Assembly: GCA_963812775.1 (NCBI GenBank)
Contig: CAWEWH010000009.1
Location: forward strand, 707,450 to 771,449
DNA: 64,000 nucleotides
DNA from: CAWEWH01 sp963812775
GTDB taxonomy: Bacteria; Pseudomonadota; Alphaproteobacteria; Rhizobiales; Beijerinckiaceae
Direction: 5' to 3'
A program made the translations under genes and the position numbers. Every line of letters begins with the position of its first letter. Within the stretch, counting starts at the first letter, position 1. The notes under the pieces were generated by a model, which made no database searches, was not told the origin of the DNA, and saw nothing but the letters and a program-made list of their open reading frames with translations. Positions 29,743 to 39,322 of the stretch are shown here, piece after piece.

Positions 29743-30567
29743 AGCCGCTTGATTGGCGCGCAGGTGTTACGGCAACACGCGCCAAATTGCGCAAGGAAGC
29801 AAAACGATTTGGCGAGGAGGCGAAGGAGCCTGGATTTCTTAGCTCTCGAGAGTCCGCAGAGGCTCTTAAAAAATACGCAGACCTTTGGGGTTCAACTGCA
29901 GCCAATGATGCCATCGCGTCAGGCAGGCAAACGATTGCTGAAGTTGTCACAACTGCGGCTGTGCTTGCGTTGATTGAACTCGTATTCGTGCCCCAGGCCC
30001 GCAAGCTCGGGAAAAAGGCCGACGCGCTTCTCAAAACAATTCAGCGGAAGATCAGTGACCTCAACCGGCTGACGCCAAAAATCAAAGCAGCTCGTCATGA
30101 CGAGGAGCTTGAGGAAATCGTTGGTGAGTTCCGCCATGTTTTCGATGTGTTCGCTATTTTTGACGCGCCCTTTGAGCGCACCAATGCCAAGTCGCGGCCC
30201 GGTAGCGCCGAGCAAAAGACGACTGGTGCGCCTGATGACTTTCGGCACCTGGTCCTCCGGCTGAGCGAAGCGTATGCCGCCATCGAGAGGTTCCAGCAGG
30301 GGTGGCGGCCGAGACGAGCGGCTCCCACCCACTCGGACCCGTTTACCCGGTACCTGATACAGGGGTTCGCGGCCCTATGGAGCGCAAAAACTGGGGGTCC
30401 TCCGCCGACAAGTCGAACTGGTGCATTCGCCAATTTCGTCTTTGACATGTGGAGGCTTCTCGATCTTCCAAGATTTCGAATCCCTCGGCTACCGCCTGGA
30501 CGCGGAAATCAAGATGATCAAGGCCCCCAAGCGGATGGGTGTTTTGGTGACAAAATTTCGACGTTAA
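29739..30567 (+). CDS. Island hypothetical protein with membrane-anchor helix, one frameshift
   Basis: Translationally coupled to the integrase. The N-terminal part (MKPLDWRAGVTATRAKLRK) is charged. Residues about 62-85 (IAEVVTTAAVLALIELVFVP) form a hydrophobic helix, followed by a coiled-coil-like stretch. A frameshift near 30,450 is likely, because the shifted frame reads FSIFQDFESLGYRLDAEIKM and closes at TAA 30565-30567. The unshifted frame runs on into the next gene. Function unknown; composition is less GC-rich than the core. Confidence 0.5.
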
Positions 30568-30643
30568 ATCCGGGTGACTTCGCATTGTTGATCGCCGTAT
30601 CCCCAAGGACGTGGACGAACATTGGCACGTGCGAGGGGAAAAA

Positions 30644-30955
30644 ATGGAGACGTCACCTAAAGCCTTTTCGATACGGGAGATCAGCAAGCCCAACTCGCCG
30701 TTTTCCCGATCGTCCATTTACGAGGAAATCAAAGACGGGCGGCTAAGGGCGCGAAAATTCGGCCGCAGAACGGTTGTCTTGGAGCAAGACTACCGCGAGT
30801 GGCTCGAAACGCTTCCGGCATTCAAGAAATCCACCCGCCCCGCCCGGAATTGCCCGGAAACTCCGGGAGCCGTGGCGCAGAACGCTCCCTCCCAACAAGA
30901 ATTCAAGTCTCAATCGGTTCGCGCGAAGAGGACGACGCGTCGCTCGCGAATTTGA
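30644..30955 (+). CDS. HTH_17/excisionase-like DNA-binding protein
   Basis: A 103-residue protein from ATG 30644 after GAGGGGAA. The N-terminal 55 residues have the AlpA/MerR-like excisionase pattern: FSIREISKPNSPFSRSSIYE, then EIKDGRLRARKFGRRTVVLE. A basic, Ser/Arg-rich tail follows. It is a likely excision or transcription control factor of the island. It precedes the replication genes. Confidence 0.7.
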   Translation: METSPKAFSIREISKPNSPFSRSSIYEEIKDGRLRARKFGRRTVVLEQDYREWLETLPAFKKSTRPARNCPETPGAVAQNAPSQQEFKSQSVRAKRTTRRSRI

Positions 30956-30987
30956 ACACAGTAAGTCGATCCGCAGGCGGAAGAGCC

Positions 30988-31095
30988 ATGACGACGCAGC
31001 ACTCCTGGCCGACGTTAGAGTGGAACACGCTTGGCCACCTTTGGCGCGCTTCAATCACCTCATCGTCAACCAGGCAAATGTCGTGGGCATCATGA
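30988..31095 (+). CDS. Tiny ORF coupled to the next gene
   Basis: A 35-codon frame from ATG 30988 (MTTQHSWPTLEWNTLGHLWR) whose TGA overlaps ATG 31092 (ATGA). The GCGGAAGAGCC upstream is a weak ribosome site. The coupling hints that it is translated, perhaps as a leader for the next gene. No family recognised. Confidence 0.3.
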   Translation: MTTQHSWPTLEWNTLGHLWRASITSSSTRQMSWAS

Positions 31096-31313
31096 CCGAC
31101 CGGCCACGCTTCACACTGCATGACCTCGCGCTCTTTGTGGGCGACAAGCGTCGTGAACTAGAAGGCCGCATCGCCGCGCACACTACCGAAGCGCGCACGC
31201 CTCGCCGCTTCGTCGCAGTCATGGAGCATGAGCTGCTCTACTGGGATGAGCTCGAGGCGCGGCTCCCGGACCTTTGTGCTGACAACGCAATGTTGCCTAG
31301 AGCGCTAACGTGA
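31092..31313 (+). CDS. Small hypothetical protein of the replication module
   Basis: 73 residues (MTDRPRFTLHDLALFVGDKR). The C-terminal half RRFVAVMEHELLYWDELEAR is strongly acidic and helical. It overlaps the neighbours on both sides (ATGA at its start, GTGA at its end with the helicase gene), which supports translation. Function unknown. Confidence 0.5.
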   Translation: MTDRPRFTLHDLALFVGDKRRELEGRIAAHTTEARTPRRFVAVMEHELLYWDELEARLPDLCADNAMLPRALT

Positions 31314-32812
31314 ACGATCGGCCGATGAACACCATGCCGTTTGAGCAGCCCCGCCCGGGCGCTGGCGCGGTGCCGGCCTATTATCCCCCACATTCGATCG
31401 CGACGGAACAGGCGCTGCTTGGCGCCATCCTGGTCAACGCCGACGCCTATCCCATCACCGCCGACATCGTCCGACCGGAATACTTCTTCCACGGCGTGCA
31501 CCGGATCATCTGGGAAACCATGACACGCATCGTCGAGGCCGCCGAGCCGCTGACAATGATCACGCTCCACAACGCGCTGGGGCCGGTTGCCCCGACCATG
31601 GAGACCGAGCGCGGCATCACGCTCGCCGCCTACCTCGCCCACCTCATGGCCGAGGCCACCACAGTCATCAACGCGCCGCACTACGCCCGCGGCATCCGCG
31701 AGTATTGGGCCCTGCGTCGGATCGACAGCATCGGCCGCAAGGCATCGGAGGGCGAGGGCTATATCGCCTCGCAGCAGCTCGCCGAGACGCTCGAGGAGCT
31801 CGACGGGGTCCGCGCCGCCTTGGTCGACCGGGAGCGCCACACCGCCCTAATCGGGCGCGTCGCCGAGGAGCTCGTCTACGACATCGCCGCTACGCTCGCT
31901 GGTGATACTGAGCCGGTGCCGCTATCGCGCATAACCAAGCTTGACGACTCCATGGGCGGATTCCTGCCCTCGACGCTCACCACCCTCGCCGGGCGCCCCG
32001 GCATGGGCAAGACGATCGTCGCCTCGTGCTTCGCCGACAACGTCGCGCAACAGAACTTCGGTGTCGTCTACCACTCGACGGAAGTCTCGCGCCGGCAGAT
32101 CGGCGCCCGTATTATCGCCCGCCGCCTCGAGGGCTGGCACATCGACCTGCCCTTTAGCGCCATTCTGAAGATGCGCGGCCTCTCCGAGCGCGACCTCGAT
32201 CACATCAAGCAGGTCCGAAGCGACCTTGAAACCCTGCCCCTGCGCATCGAGGACGCCGGAGGCGTCACCATCGGCGACATCCAGGCCACGACCGAGCGGC
32301 GCATGAACGCATTTGTCCGCAACGGCCTGAAGCCCGGCCTCGTCATCATCGACCACGCCCATCAGCTCAAGGCGCATCGCTTCAGGGAGAACCGGGTGGG
32401 CGAGATGACCGACATCACGCAGGGCGCACTTGCGCTCGCGAAGAACATCGGTTGCCACGTTCTCCTGTGCGCGCAGCTCAACCGCCAAGTCGAGAGCCGT
32501 GATGATAAGAGGCCAAACATGTCGGATCTGCGCGCGTCCGGCTCCTTCGAGGAGGACAGCGATAACATCATCCTGCTCTACCGGGCCGCTGCCTACTTGA
32601 AGGCCTCATCGGCCTATCGGCTTGCTCAGCCCGACGAGCTGGCTCGTTTCGAGGCCGTGAAGAACGACATCGAGCTCATCATCGCGAAGCATCGGGCCGG
32701 CGAGTCCAACGAGACCGTGCTGGCCTACGTCGATCTCGCCCACAATGTGATCGCGAACCGTGGAGGCAGCCTCGAAGCTCAGGAGGGCAGCCAGGAGGCG
32801 ACGTTGCCATGA
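31310..32812 (+). CDS. DnaB-like replicative helicase
   Basis: A 500-residue helicase. The N-terminal DnaB domain spans about 25-140 (ATEQALLGAILVNADAYPIT). The RecA-like domain has Walker A AGRPGMGKTIVASCF, Walker B LVIIDHAHQLKAH, and the later VLLCAQLNRQVESRDDKRPN and DLRASGSFEEDSDNIILLYR motifs. It unwinds DNA at a replication fork; here it probably serves the mobile element. GTG 31310 overlaps the upstream stop, and its own stop overlaps the next start. Phage or plasmid helicases of this length are common. Confidence 0.87.
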   Translation: MNDRPMNTMPFEQPRPGAGAVPAYYPPHSIATEQALLGAILVNADAYPITADIVRPEYFFHGVHRIIWETMTRIVEAAEPLTMITLHNALGPVAPTMETERGITLAAYLAHLMAEATTVINAPHYARGIREYWALRRIDSIGRKASEGEGYIASQQLAETLEELDGVRAALVDRERHTALIGRVAEELVYDIAATLAGDTEPVPLSRITKLDDSMGGFLPSTLTTLAGRPGMGKTIVASCFADNVAQQNFGVVYHSTEVSRRQIGARIIARRLEGWHIDLPFSAILKMRGLSERDLDHIKQVRSDLETLPLRIEDAGGVTIGDIQATTERRMNAFVRNGLKPGLVIIDHAHQLKAHRFRENRVGEMTDITQGALALAKNIGCHVLLCAQLNRQVESRDDKRPNMSDLRASGSFEEDSDNIILLYRAAAYLKASSAYRLAQPDELARFEAVKNDIELIIAKHRAGESNETVLAYVDLAHNVIANRGGSLEAQEGSQEATLP

Positions 32813-33716
32813 AGGGCGAATTCTACCGTATGGATTTCGAAGCTTGGGATGAGGGGACCGACAAGCTGACCCTCGAACAAGAGGCCGCATACCTACGTCT
32901 CTGCCATCAGATGTATCGCCGCTCGGGTGCCATTCCCGAGCAGGTGGCCACGTTCGCGCGTCTTTGGAGGTGCCACCCGAACAAAGCGCGCACGCTCCTC
33001 GCCGCCCTCCTCGCCTCAGGAAAGGTGGCAGGTCACCCGGGGGTCTGATCAACAACCGGGTGACAAAGGAGCTAGACCACAGGGAGAGCCGACGGAGACA
33101 GCGTGCCGACGCTGGCAAGATCGGAGGGACACGCACGCAAGACCAACGGCGTACGTCGTTGAAAAATCACGGTCCGACGGGAGCTTCCGCTTCAACAGCG
33201 GTTGAAGCAAACTCGAGCAGAGGAGAGGAGAAAAGAAGAGAAGAGAGCCCCCCCTACCCCCCCAAGGGGGACGGCGAGCTGGCTCGCTTGGAAAGCGATG
33301 CAAGGACAGCGTTCAAAGCGGCTGGCTATGGGAACGTTCCCAACCTCTCCCGCCTGGGGATTTGGCTCGACAAGGGTTATAGGCCATCGGTCATCGTGGC
33401 GGTGATGCGCGAATGCCTCGCTGCGAACCCTGCCATTCGTCACCTCGCCTATTTCGAGAAGCGTCTGAAGGAAGCGCATGAGCAGCTTCGCGCACCATCC
33501 GCGCCGGCAGCAGCACCGTTGGCCGATCCAGGATCGGAGCTCCAGAGTCACCGCCTCAAAGCGCTGCGTATCCTGCGCGAGGGCCGGGTGCCCGATGGGT
33601 GGGTGAAGGACCACCGCACGGGTGAACTCCACCATCCGATCCCCGAGGAGGTCATGGAGTGGGCGCGCCAAGAGGTGGCCAAGGACGCAGCTAATGGCGC
33701 CGCCGGATCTCGGTAG
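32809..33716 (+). CDS. DUF1376 phage-replication-type protein, one frameshift
   Basis: ATG 32809 starts MKGEFYRMDFEAWDEGTDKL. The segment LEQEAAYLRLCHQMYRRSGA is the DUF1376 hallmark. An indel near 33,040 truncates this frame; the other frame continues with GLINNRVTKELDHRESRRRQ, a low-complexity Glu/Arg linker, and a C-terminal domain (AFKAAGYGNVPNLSRLGIWL). Together they give about 300 residues, as in prophage replication-initiation proteins that sit next to DnaB or DnaC. Role: probable loader or initiator. Confidence 0.7.
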
Positions 33717-33725
33717 TTTGGTAGC

Positions 33726-34019
33726 GTGGTAGCGCGCGTAGCGAAAAGACGACACCCTATCGAAGCGCTTGAAGAGTGGCAGGTCCTCATCATCGAGGAG
33801 CCGGGCCGCTACTGTGACGGCAACGGTCTGTATCTGAAGGTTGATCAATCGGGCGCAAGGCGATGGGTGCTTCGCACCACTGTTCACGGGCGCCGCCGCG
33901 ACATTGGGCTCGGCGGAACGTCGGTTGTATCCCTGCCAGAAGCTCGGGAGAAAGCGAAGACACTTAGAATGGTTGCGCGTCAGGGGGGTGACCCCTTCGA
34001 GCATAGATCGAAGGGGTAG
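33726..34019 (+). pseudogene. Integrase N-terminal fragment (DUF4102 arm domain)
   Basis: 97 codons starting GTG. The stretch GRYCDGNGLYLKVDQSGARR, then GRRRDIGLGGTSVVSLPEAR, is the DUF4102 arm-binding domain of P4-type integrases. It stops before the core and catalytic domains, so it cannot recombine. It marks a second, broken integration module inside the island. Confidence 0.75.
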
Positions 34020-34095
34020 TCCGGAAAAGGGTGGCCGAGCTCGCTCGCCGGGCTCTCAGCCTCCCGCTGACTTTTACGAGCGTGCGGGGATATGG

Positions 34096-34392
34096 GTGCA
34101 CATAAGCGACGACGGCTACGTGGGCGAGCTCATCTGTTGGCATACCAGCGGGAACCCTAGCCGGATTCTGACGGCCATATGCGAGGCCTTCGATATCAGC
34201 ATGTGCGAGTGGGATTTCTACGAAGTTGGGCCCGAGCTAAGGACCATCGCTGAGTTCGAAAATGTCATTGGGCGTTTCCAAGATGCCGTGAAAGCGGTTA
34301 AGCGTAGCCTACGCTCCGGATCTCTCGACATCGGAGACCCGATTTTGTTGGCGGATGCCCCTCGTGGCGGAAAGGAGACGTACGATGCATGA
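34096..34392 (+). CDS. Hypothetical protein, ~98 aa
   Basis: A probable GTG start at 34096 (VHISDDGYVGELICWHTSG); the longer upstream frame overlaps the integrase fragment. Later sequence CEWDFYEVGPELRTIAEFEN and VIGRFQDAVKAVKRSLRSGS is well-formed helical protein. Its stop overlaps the next start region. No family recognised. Confidence 0.42.
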   Translation: MHISDDGYVGELICWHTSGNPSRILTAICEAFDISMCEWDFYEVGPELRTIAEFENVIGRFQDAVKAVKRSLRSGSLDIGDPILLADAPRGGKETYDA

Positions 34393-34570
34393 CCAGGCAA
34401 GCCCCCGTTTGGATAACGACATCTTCGAGACCGCCTTTCAACTTGCCGTTCGACGCTTGGGAACCGAGGCTACTGCAGAGCAGATTGTCGCCACCATGCT
34501 AGCCGATCCGTCAGTCGTCGCGCACGTTCTGCGAGTGGCAAGCCAGGCGAATGTGAAGGAGTCGAGATGA
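34385..34570 (+). CDS. Small hypothetical protein
   Basis: 61 residues (MHDQASPRLDNDIFETAFQL) with a regular helical pattern EATAEQIVATMLADPSVVAH. It follows AAAGGAGACG, a good ribosome site, and overlaps the preceding gene by 8 bases. Function unknown. Confidence 0.5.
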   Translation: MHDQASPRLDNDIFETAFQLAVRRLGTEATAEQIVATMLADPSVVAHVLRVASQANVKESR

Positions 34571-35088
34571 CAATTCATCCAATGCAGAGGACACTGTCGG
34601 TGTCTTGCCTTTTGGGTGTCTTGGGCGCCAGAGGCCGTTGTGCCCCTCGTTTTGAGGGACAGAACGAGGGACAAAGCGAGGGACGGATGCCGCTTCCGGC
34701 GTCTCGGTGTCTCGATGATTGTCTTACACTCCTGCGTTCCGACTAGGACCTCGCGCTGGTTGGCACGTCGTTGACATCGCTTGCGGAGATCGTTGAGCGC
34801 GCTCTAGCTCGCGGCTCATTGCCAAGCACATTGCCGCCTTATCGCTGCGTACGAGACCACCTCGCGGGGCGCGATGCCGGACGCACCGTGACCCTAACGG
34901 CGCCAAGCCAATTGCGACACACCGGCGGCCGCTTGCTGAACCCCTCGGCCCATAGCCGAAGGCCGCTCTTGGCCGTCCTGAGCCATCTGGGAGTCATGGC
35001 GAGCCATCACTGCGGGTCCTGGGCAGACATGGGCGGGTGAGCTACCATCTCCACGTCATCCGCAGCTTCGCCAACCGGGGGCGGTTGC
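34571..35088. other. Intergenic, short tandem repeat
   Basis: Contains three GAGGGACA-like units spaced 12 bases apart (34654-34684) inside otherwise gene-less DNA. The rest shows no coding frame with support. The repeats may be an operator or iteron remnant. Confidence 0.4.
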
Positions 35089-36069
35089 ATGAGACGACGG
35101 GAGTTCATCGCCGGGCTCGCACTGCCTATCCTGAACGCGCCACGCGCCGTTCGGGCGCAGCAGGCCGCGCGTCTACCGACGGTTGGATTCCTTGGCGCCG
35201 CGACCCGCGCGGCGACGGCCACTTGGGCAGCCTCCTTCATTGAGGGCTTAAGGGACTCTGGTTGGACTGATGGCCGAAACATCGCAATTGAGTATCGTTG
35301 GGCGGAGGGACGCACCGAGCCACTGCCCGAGCTGGCCGCTGAGCTTGTGCGTATCAAGGTCGACGTTATCGTCACCCATGCGACCGCTCCAGTCCTCGCG
35401 GCGAAGCGCGCAACCTCGGTGATTCCCCTCGTCTTCGCCAACGCTGGAGACCCTGTGGGCAACGGATTGGTGGCAAGTCTCGCGCGGCCCGGCGGCAATG
35501 TGACAGGTCTCTCGATCCAGGGCTCCGATACGGTGGGGAAGCGGCTTGAACTGTTGCGCGAGGCGGTCCCAACTCTTCGCCGTCTGGCCGTGATGGGCAA
35601 TGTCGAGAATGCTGCGGTCGTAAGTGAGTTGAAGGAGGTTGAGGTTACGGCCCGCTCCGTGGGGATCGAGGTCGTCGTGTCAGAGCTCCGCCGCGCCGAT
35701 GACATTGAACCTGCTTTTCAGCAATTTGTCGGCAAGGCGGATGCGCTTTACGTCGGCGCCGACGCGCTGGCCATCGTCAACAGGGTGCGTATCAATACCA
35801 ACGCGCTCAGCGCTCGATTGCCCACCGTGTCAAGCGTTGGCGCCTATGTCGAAGCGGGAGCACTGATCGCGTATGGAGCGAACTTCCCTGACCTGTGGCG
35901 GCGGGCCGCTCACTTCGTCGATAAGATTTTAAAGGGCGCCAAGCCAGCCGACCTGCCGGTGGAGCAGCCGACAAAATTTGACCTCGTGATCAATAGGACG
36001 ACCGCGCAACTCTTGGGCGTCGAACTGTCGCCGACGCTACTCGCCCGCGCCGACGAGGTGATCGAATGA
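35089..36069 (+). CDS. ABC transporter substrate-binding protein (TrpX/DUF534-like)
   Basis: A 326-residue exported binding protein. It begins with an RRREFIAGLALPILNAPRAV signal resembling a twin-arginine type. It shows the family's LPTVGFLGAATRAATATWAA, SGWTDGRNIAIEYRWAEGRT and VFANAGDPVGNGLVASLARP motifs. This orphan family is highly multiplied in Bradyrhizobium-type genomes, usually without permease genes, as here. Ligand unknown. Confidence 0.87.
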   Translation: MRRREFIAGLALPILNAPRAVRAQQAARLPTVGFLGAATRAATATWAASFIEGLRDSGWTDGRNIAIEYRWAEGRTEPLPELAAELVRIKVDVIVTHATAPVLAAKRATSVIPLVFANAGDPVGNGLVASLARPGGNVTGLSIQGSDTVGKRLELLREAVPTLRRLAVMGNVENAAVVSELKEVEVTARSVGIEVVVSELRRADDIEPAFQQFVGKADALYVGADALAIVNRVRINTNALSARLPTVSSVGAYVEAGALIAYGANFPDLWRRAAHFVDKILKGAKPADLPVEQPTKFDLVINRTTAQLLGVELSPTLLARADEVIE

Positions 36070-36179
36070 ACGCGCGACGGCATCAAGGTTGCCCCAAATT
36101 TGGCGAGTGCCGCCGCGCGCTGCCCTACCCCGTCCCCAGGGCGGGCAGCATGATTCTATTTGATTCGCGAAGAGGTTTG

Positions 36180-36407
36180 CTAGGCGGCTTTGCCGCTCAA
36201 CTCGACGGCGACGTTGGTCTGCGCAGCCAGTCGTATGATTTTTTGCGCGATGTCTTGTTCGCTAAATCCGCTGTCGGGGTATTTCTGGAACAAGCGTGCT
36301 GCCTCTGCTCGCGCGCAGATGACAGTGTGCATCAAACTAGCTTCAACAACGAGGAGCGCCACCTCCTCGTGAACAACACGCGCCTGGGATGCTGCAAGGT
36401 CCGCCAT
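36180..36407 (-). CDS. Small hypothetical protein
   Basis: 75 residues (MADLAASQARVVHEEVALLV), largely helical, with FQKYPDSGFSEQDIAQKIIR. No clear ribosome site is visible. Short alphaproteobacterial proteins of this pattern exist, but I cannot name a family. Confidence 0.42.
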   Translation of the reverse strand: MADLAASQARVVHEEVALLVVEASLMHTVICARAEAARLFQKYPDSGFSEQDIAQKIIRLAAQTNVAVELSGKAA

Positions 36408-36630
36408 GCGGCAAGTTTGGTGGCGAGGCGGGGCTTCGGCAAGCGGCTAGGACTGAGGCTTGTGGATAACTGCCGCCGACCTGGGCCAAGAGTTGCGGAG
36501 CCGCCGCGCTCACTACCACCGCGTTAAGACAGGCGCATAAAAGTCGGCGGAGGTTCCGCATTGAACGCGGGTCCAGCCGGTGTCCCAATTTGCACAGTCC
36601 GACGGTCCAGTTTGTTCGACAGGACGGGAT

Positions 36631-36816
36631 ATGAGTTTGCGCCAATCAAAGAAGCTTGCGGCTGCGTGCGCACGCGAAGCTCGTCTCGCCACCGACCCTC
36701 ACTGCAAGGCATGGTTCCGCCGGATGGCAGAGACTTGGCGGCTTCTAGCCAAAAACGACGCTGAGCTACTCAGGGCTATGGCTCGCGCTCGCACGGCCCG
36801 CGTCGGTCACCGCTAA
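36631..36816 (+). CDS. Small basic hypothetical protein
   Basis: 61 residues (MSLRQSKKLAAACAREARLA). The pattern ATDPHCKAWFRRMAETWRLL is similar to that of the 38079 gene (CCQWAGTATTHEAKQGFL), both being short helical proteins with a W-x-x-A/L repeat common in Bradyrhizobium. Function unknown. Confidence 0.5.
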   Translation: MSLRQSKKLAAACAREARLATDPHCKAWFRRMAETWRLLAKNDAELLRAMARARTARVGHR

Positions 36817-36842
36817 CAGTGAATGCGTAGACCACCGCGAAC

Positions 36843-37313
36843 CTACTCAATTGAGCATTGGACGTCCTCATAGGCCACGCGCGTGGCGCGTATGCCATTT
36901 ATGAACGTGTAGACCGACCGACCCGAACGCAATTGGGAGGTGACCGTCGCGTGACAAGACTTACCATCGACTGTGACATGAACCGTCGTGATGTTGTTCT
37001 GGAATCGAGCCGTACGCACCAGTTCGTTTGGCGCAGCGACACGCCAGTTGCCGGATGCCAATTCGGCTCGCGTGGCCCGTTGGCTGTCAGCGCCTAACAG
37101 CCAATAGTCGCGCACTTTACTAGGCCGCGTTAAAATAGCGCCGACCGTTAGGGGGACACGATAGTTCGGCCGTTGGCGAGGTTCGACCATGTCCATGTTA
37201 ATCACATACCGCACTCGGACGCGGACGCTGTCAGCAGACCACGCGGGAGTGGCTAGAAGCGCGAATCCAACGACAAGGCCGGCAAGGGTTGTCTCGGCAT
37301 ATTTTGGCGTCAT
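36843..37313 (-). CDS. Exported hypothetical protein
   Basis: 156 residues from ATG 37313. Residues 1-27 form a signal peptide (AGLVVGFALLATPAWSA). The rest is beta-rich (VRVRYVINMDMVEPRQRPNY) with Cys in GKSCHATVTS and VQCSIE, a likely disulfide. Periplasmic; no family recognised. Its upstream overlap with the zinc-ribbon gene suggests one of the two has an indel. Confidence 0.55.
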   Translation of the reverse strand: MTPKYAETTLAGLVVGFALLATPAWSADSVRVRVRYVINMDMVEPRQRPNYRVPLTVGAILTRPSKVRDYWLLGADSQRATRAELASGNWRVAAPNELVRTARFQNNITTVHVTVDGKSCHATVTSQLRSGRSVYTFINGIRATRVAYEDVQCSIE

Positions 37314-37566
37314 CCGTCGCTCGCCGTTCGGCGTCCCTTTCCACTGGCCCACGCTGGTCACCCGCAATGGTCACGAATAGTCCTGCACCGCAGACGGCGC
37401 AAGCGATGGGCCAGCGTCGCCCCACGTAGTGCCAATCGCGTCCGAGGCGGGCGATGAGCCGGTCCATATCCAGCGGCCGGAAGGTGCGGCAGGCTGGGCA
37501 CCACGCGCCAACGCGGTGGTGGGCATCGACAAGGTCGCCGAGCGTCTGGACGGTGGTGCCGGGCAT
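37231..37566 (-). CDS. Zinc-ribbon hypothetical protein
   Basis: Starts ATG 37566 (MPGTTVQTLGDLVDAHHRVG). CPACRTFRPLDMDRLIARLG and then CAVCGAG give two CxxC pairs, a treble-clef-like zinc ribbon common in Rhizobiales hypothetical proteins. The normal end is likely soon after the second pair; the open frame running to 37231 into the next gene looks artefactual. Confidence 0.5.
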   Translation of the reverse strand: MPGTTVQTLGDLVDAHHRVGAWCPACRTFRPLDMDRLIARLGRDWHYVGRRWPIACAVCGAGLFVTIAGDQRGPVERDAERRATDDAKICRDNPCRPCRWIRASSHSRVVC

Positions 37567-37687
37567 CCGGCGGAAGTGGGCGGGCGAGCAGCAAGCGACA
37601 AGTCCGGCAGTGCCGCCCTCAAGCCGAGCGCGGCTGGGGCTCCCAAGGGGGCATCGGAACATTTGCCGCAGGGCCGCCTTCCTCTAC

Positions 37688-37879
37688 ATGTCTTCCTTCC
37701 TGACGCCAGGAGGCCGCGACTGGACTGGTCCCGATGAGTTAGCTGAGAGCGTAGCCCTCCAGGTTTTCGTAAAAGCTTTGACGGAAGCGGTGGGTGACAC
37801 GAGCGAGGATTTGTCGGTGCGCATGGTTGAGTTGTTGGGCCAGTTAGAGCAAGTGCCGTATCAGCGGCGCAGCCGATAG
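37688..37879 (+). CDS. Possible small protein
   Basis: 63 codons (MSSFLTPGGRDWTGPDELAE), then LQVFVKALTEAVGDTSEDLS. A helical pattern, weak evidence; no ribosome site that stands out. Confidence 0.25.
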   Translation: MSSFLTPGGRDWTGPDELAESVALQVFVKALTEAVGDTSEDLSVRMVELLGQLEQVPYQRRSR

Positions 37880-38078
37880 CGCGCCGAGCAGCGAAGGGAT
37901 AGCGTCCTTGAGGATCCGCAAGCGCTTCCACCAGATCTCGATCCCGGCGTCGAGGGTGATGCCGGTGAGGTTGCCGCCGCGAATTTAGGGACCGAGTGTC
38001 TTAAATGCTCAGTCGATACTTTCCCTAAGGCTTAAGGTTATAGCGGGCAACCAAGGGGGAGGACCGTGAAGGGGTCGA

Positions 38079-38279
38079 ATGTTTCGGGACGACAAGCTGA
38101 GGCATGCTCGGGAGTGTTGCCAGTGGGCCGGGACAGCTACGACCCATGAGGCCAAGCAAGGTTTCCTAAAGGCAGCCGAGATTTGGGAAGTGCTCGCTCG
38201 TGACCTAGACCCTGAAGTTGAGCCGACCGCCCCTCTAGTCACCATTTTTGGGGCCTACGCCGCCGCCGACCCTGAGTAG
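38079..38279 (+). CDS. Small conserved hypothetical protein
   Basis: 66 residues (MFRDDKLRHARECCQWAGTA). The TTHEAKQGFLKAAEIWEVLA segment is a recurrent helix-turn-helix-like repeat in small Bradyrhizobium proteins. Function unknown. Confidence 0.5.
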   Translation: MFRDDKLRHARECCQWAGTATTHEAKQGFLKAAEIWEVLARDLDPEVEPTAPLVTIFGAYAAADPE

Positions 38280-38323
38280 CCGCCATCGCTCGCTTATTCC
38301 GCCGCCCCCATGGCTTCATCTGT

Positions 38324-39277
38324 TTGCTCGCCACCGCCTCGCTCGTTTGGGGATTGGCGCTAACGTCGGCCGGCGCTCAGAAGACGGAGGGCGACTCGTA
38401 CCCTCTTTTGAAAGCTGCAAAGCCGCTCGCCGTTCGGGCCGAACGCGATCTACCGGCTGGAACTGTATTCAAGGAATGTCCCTTGTGCCCCGAAATGGTC
38501 GTGGTACCGGCGGGCACATTCACGATGGGCGCACCCGAATCCGAGGAGGGTAGCGACAAGTCCGAGAGACCCAAGCATGAGGTTACGTTCTCAAAACGCT
38601 TTGCGGTCGGGCGGTATGCCATCACGTTTGCAGAATGGGATGTCTGCGTCAGGGAGGGCGGGTGCAAGCCGATGTTCGGCAATGAAGAACCGAAGGATGC
38701 CGGGTGGGGCCGAGAGCAGCTTCCTTTGATCAATGCAAGATGGGATGAAGCCAAGGCCTATGTCGGGTGGCTCTCACGCAAGACCAATCGACCGTACCGG
38801 CTGCTGACAGAGGCCGAGCGGGAGTATGTGTCGCGTGCTGGCACGCGTACCGCATTTTGGTGGGGCCCGTCAGTCGGCCCGCGTCGTGCTAACTACAACA
38901 CCAACCGGACATACGGCTGTGAGGAGCGCGAGCCGAGCCGAGGAAGAACCCTTCCTGTTGATGCCTTTGGCCCCAACCCTTGGGGACTTTACAATGTTCA
39001 CGGGAATGTTGCGGAGTGGGTCGAAGACTGCGCGAACGACAACTATGAGGGTGCGCCCTCCGATGGCTCTGCGTGGCTCGATGGGGATTGTTCTCGTCGC
39101 ATCCAGCGCGGCGGTGGCTGGAGCCGAGCACCCCAGGCCTTACGCGCTGCCAGTCGCGGCAGCTCAGGAATTGACCACCGCATGGCCCATTTCGGCGTTC
39201 GCGTGGCGCGCATGCTAGATGGCCGGGAGCCGACGGTGGCAATCAAGCATCCGCAGCGCAGCTCTCCGCGACAGTGA
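38324..39277 (+). CDS. Formylglycine-generating-enzyme family protein (SUMF1 fold), exported
   Basis: A 317-residue protein. A signal-like N-terminus (LLATASLVWGLALTSAGAQ) runs into the FGE-sulfatase domain. This shows MVVVPAGTFTMGAPESEEGS, FAVGRYAITFAEWDVCVREG, RPYRLLTEAEREYVSRAGT, PNPWGLYNVHGNVAEWVEDC and RIQRGGGWSR. True FGE oxidises Cys in sulfatases using copper. Most bacterial exported homologues lack a known substrate and may serve as scaffolds; I do not see both catalytic Cys with confidence. The start (TTG 38324) is uncertain. It lies 0.4 kb before a methyltransferase gene and 2.8 kb before the peptide array. Confidence 0.82.
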   Translation: MLATASLVWGLALTSAGAQKTEGDSYPLLKAAKPLAVRAERDLPAGTVFKECPLCPEMVVVPAGTFTMGAPESEEGSDKSERPKHEVTFSKRFAVGRYAITFAEWDVCVREGGCKPMFGNEEPKDAGWGREQLPLINARWDEAKAYVGWLSRKTNRPYRLLTEAEREYVSRAGTRTAFWWGPSVGPRRANYNTNRTYGCEEREPSRGRTLPVDAFGPNPWGLYNVHGNVAEWVEDCANDNYEGAPSDGSAWLDGDCSRRIQRGGGWSRAPQALRAASRGSSGIDHRMAHFGVRVARMLDGREPTVAIKHPQRSSPRQ

Positions 39278-39322
39278 CTCTGCACCAGCCTGGATGGCAC
39301 AACTGGTTCGCTGAAACGCATC

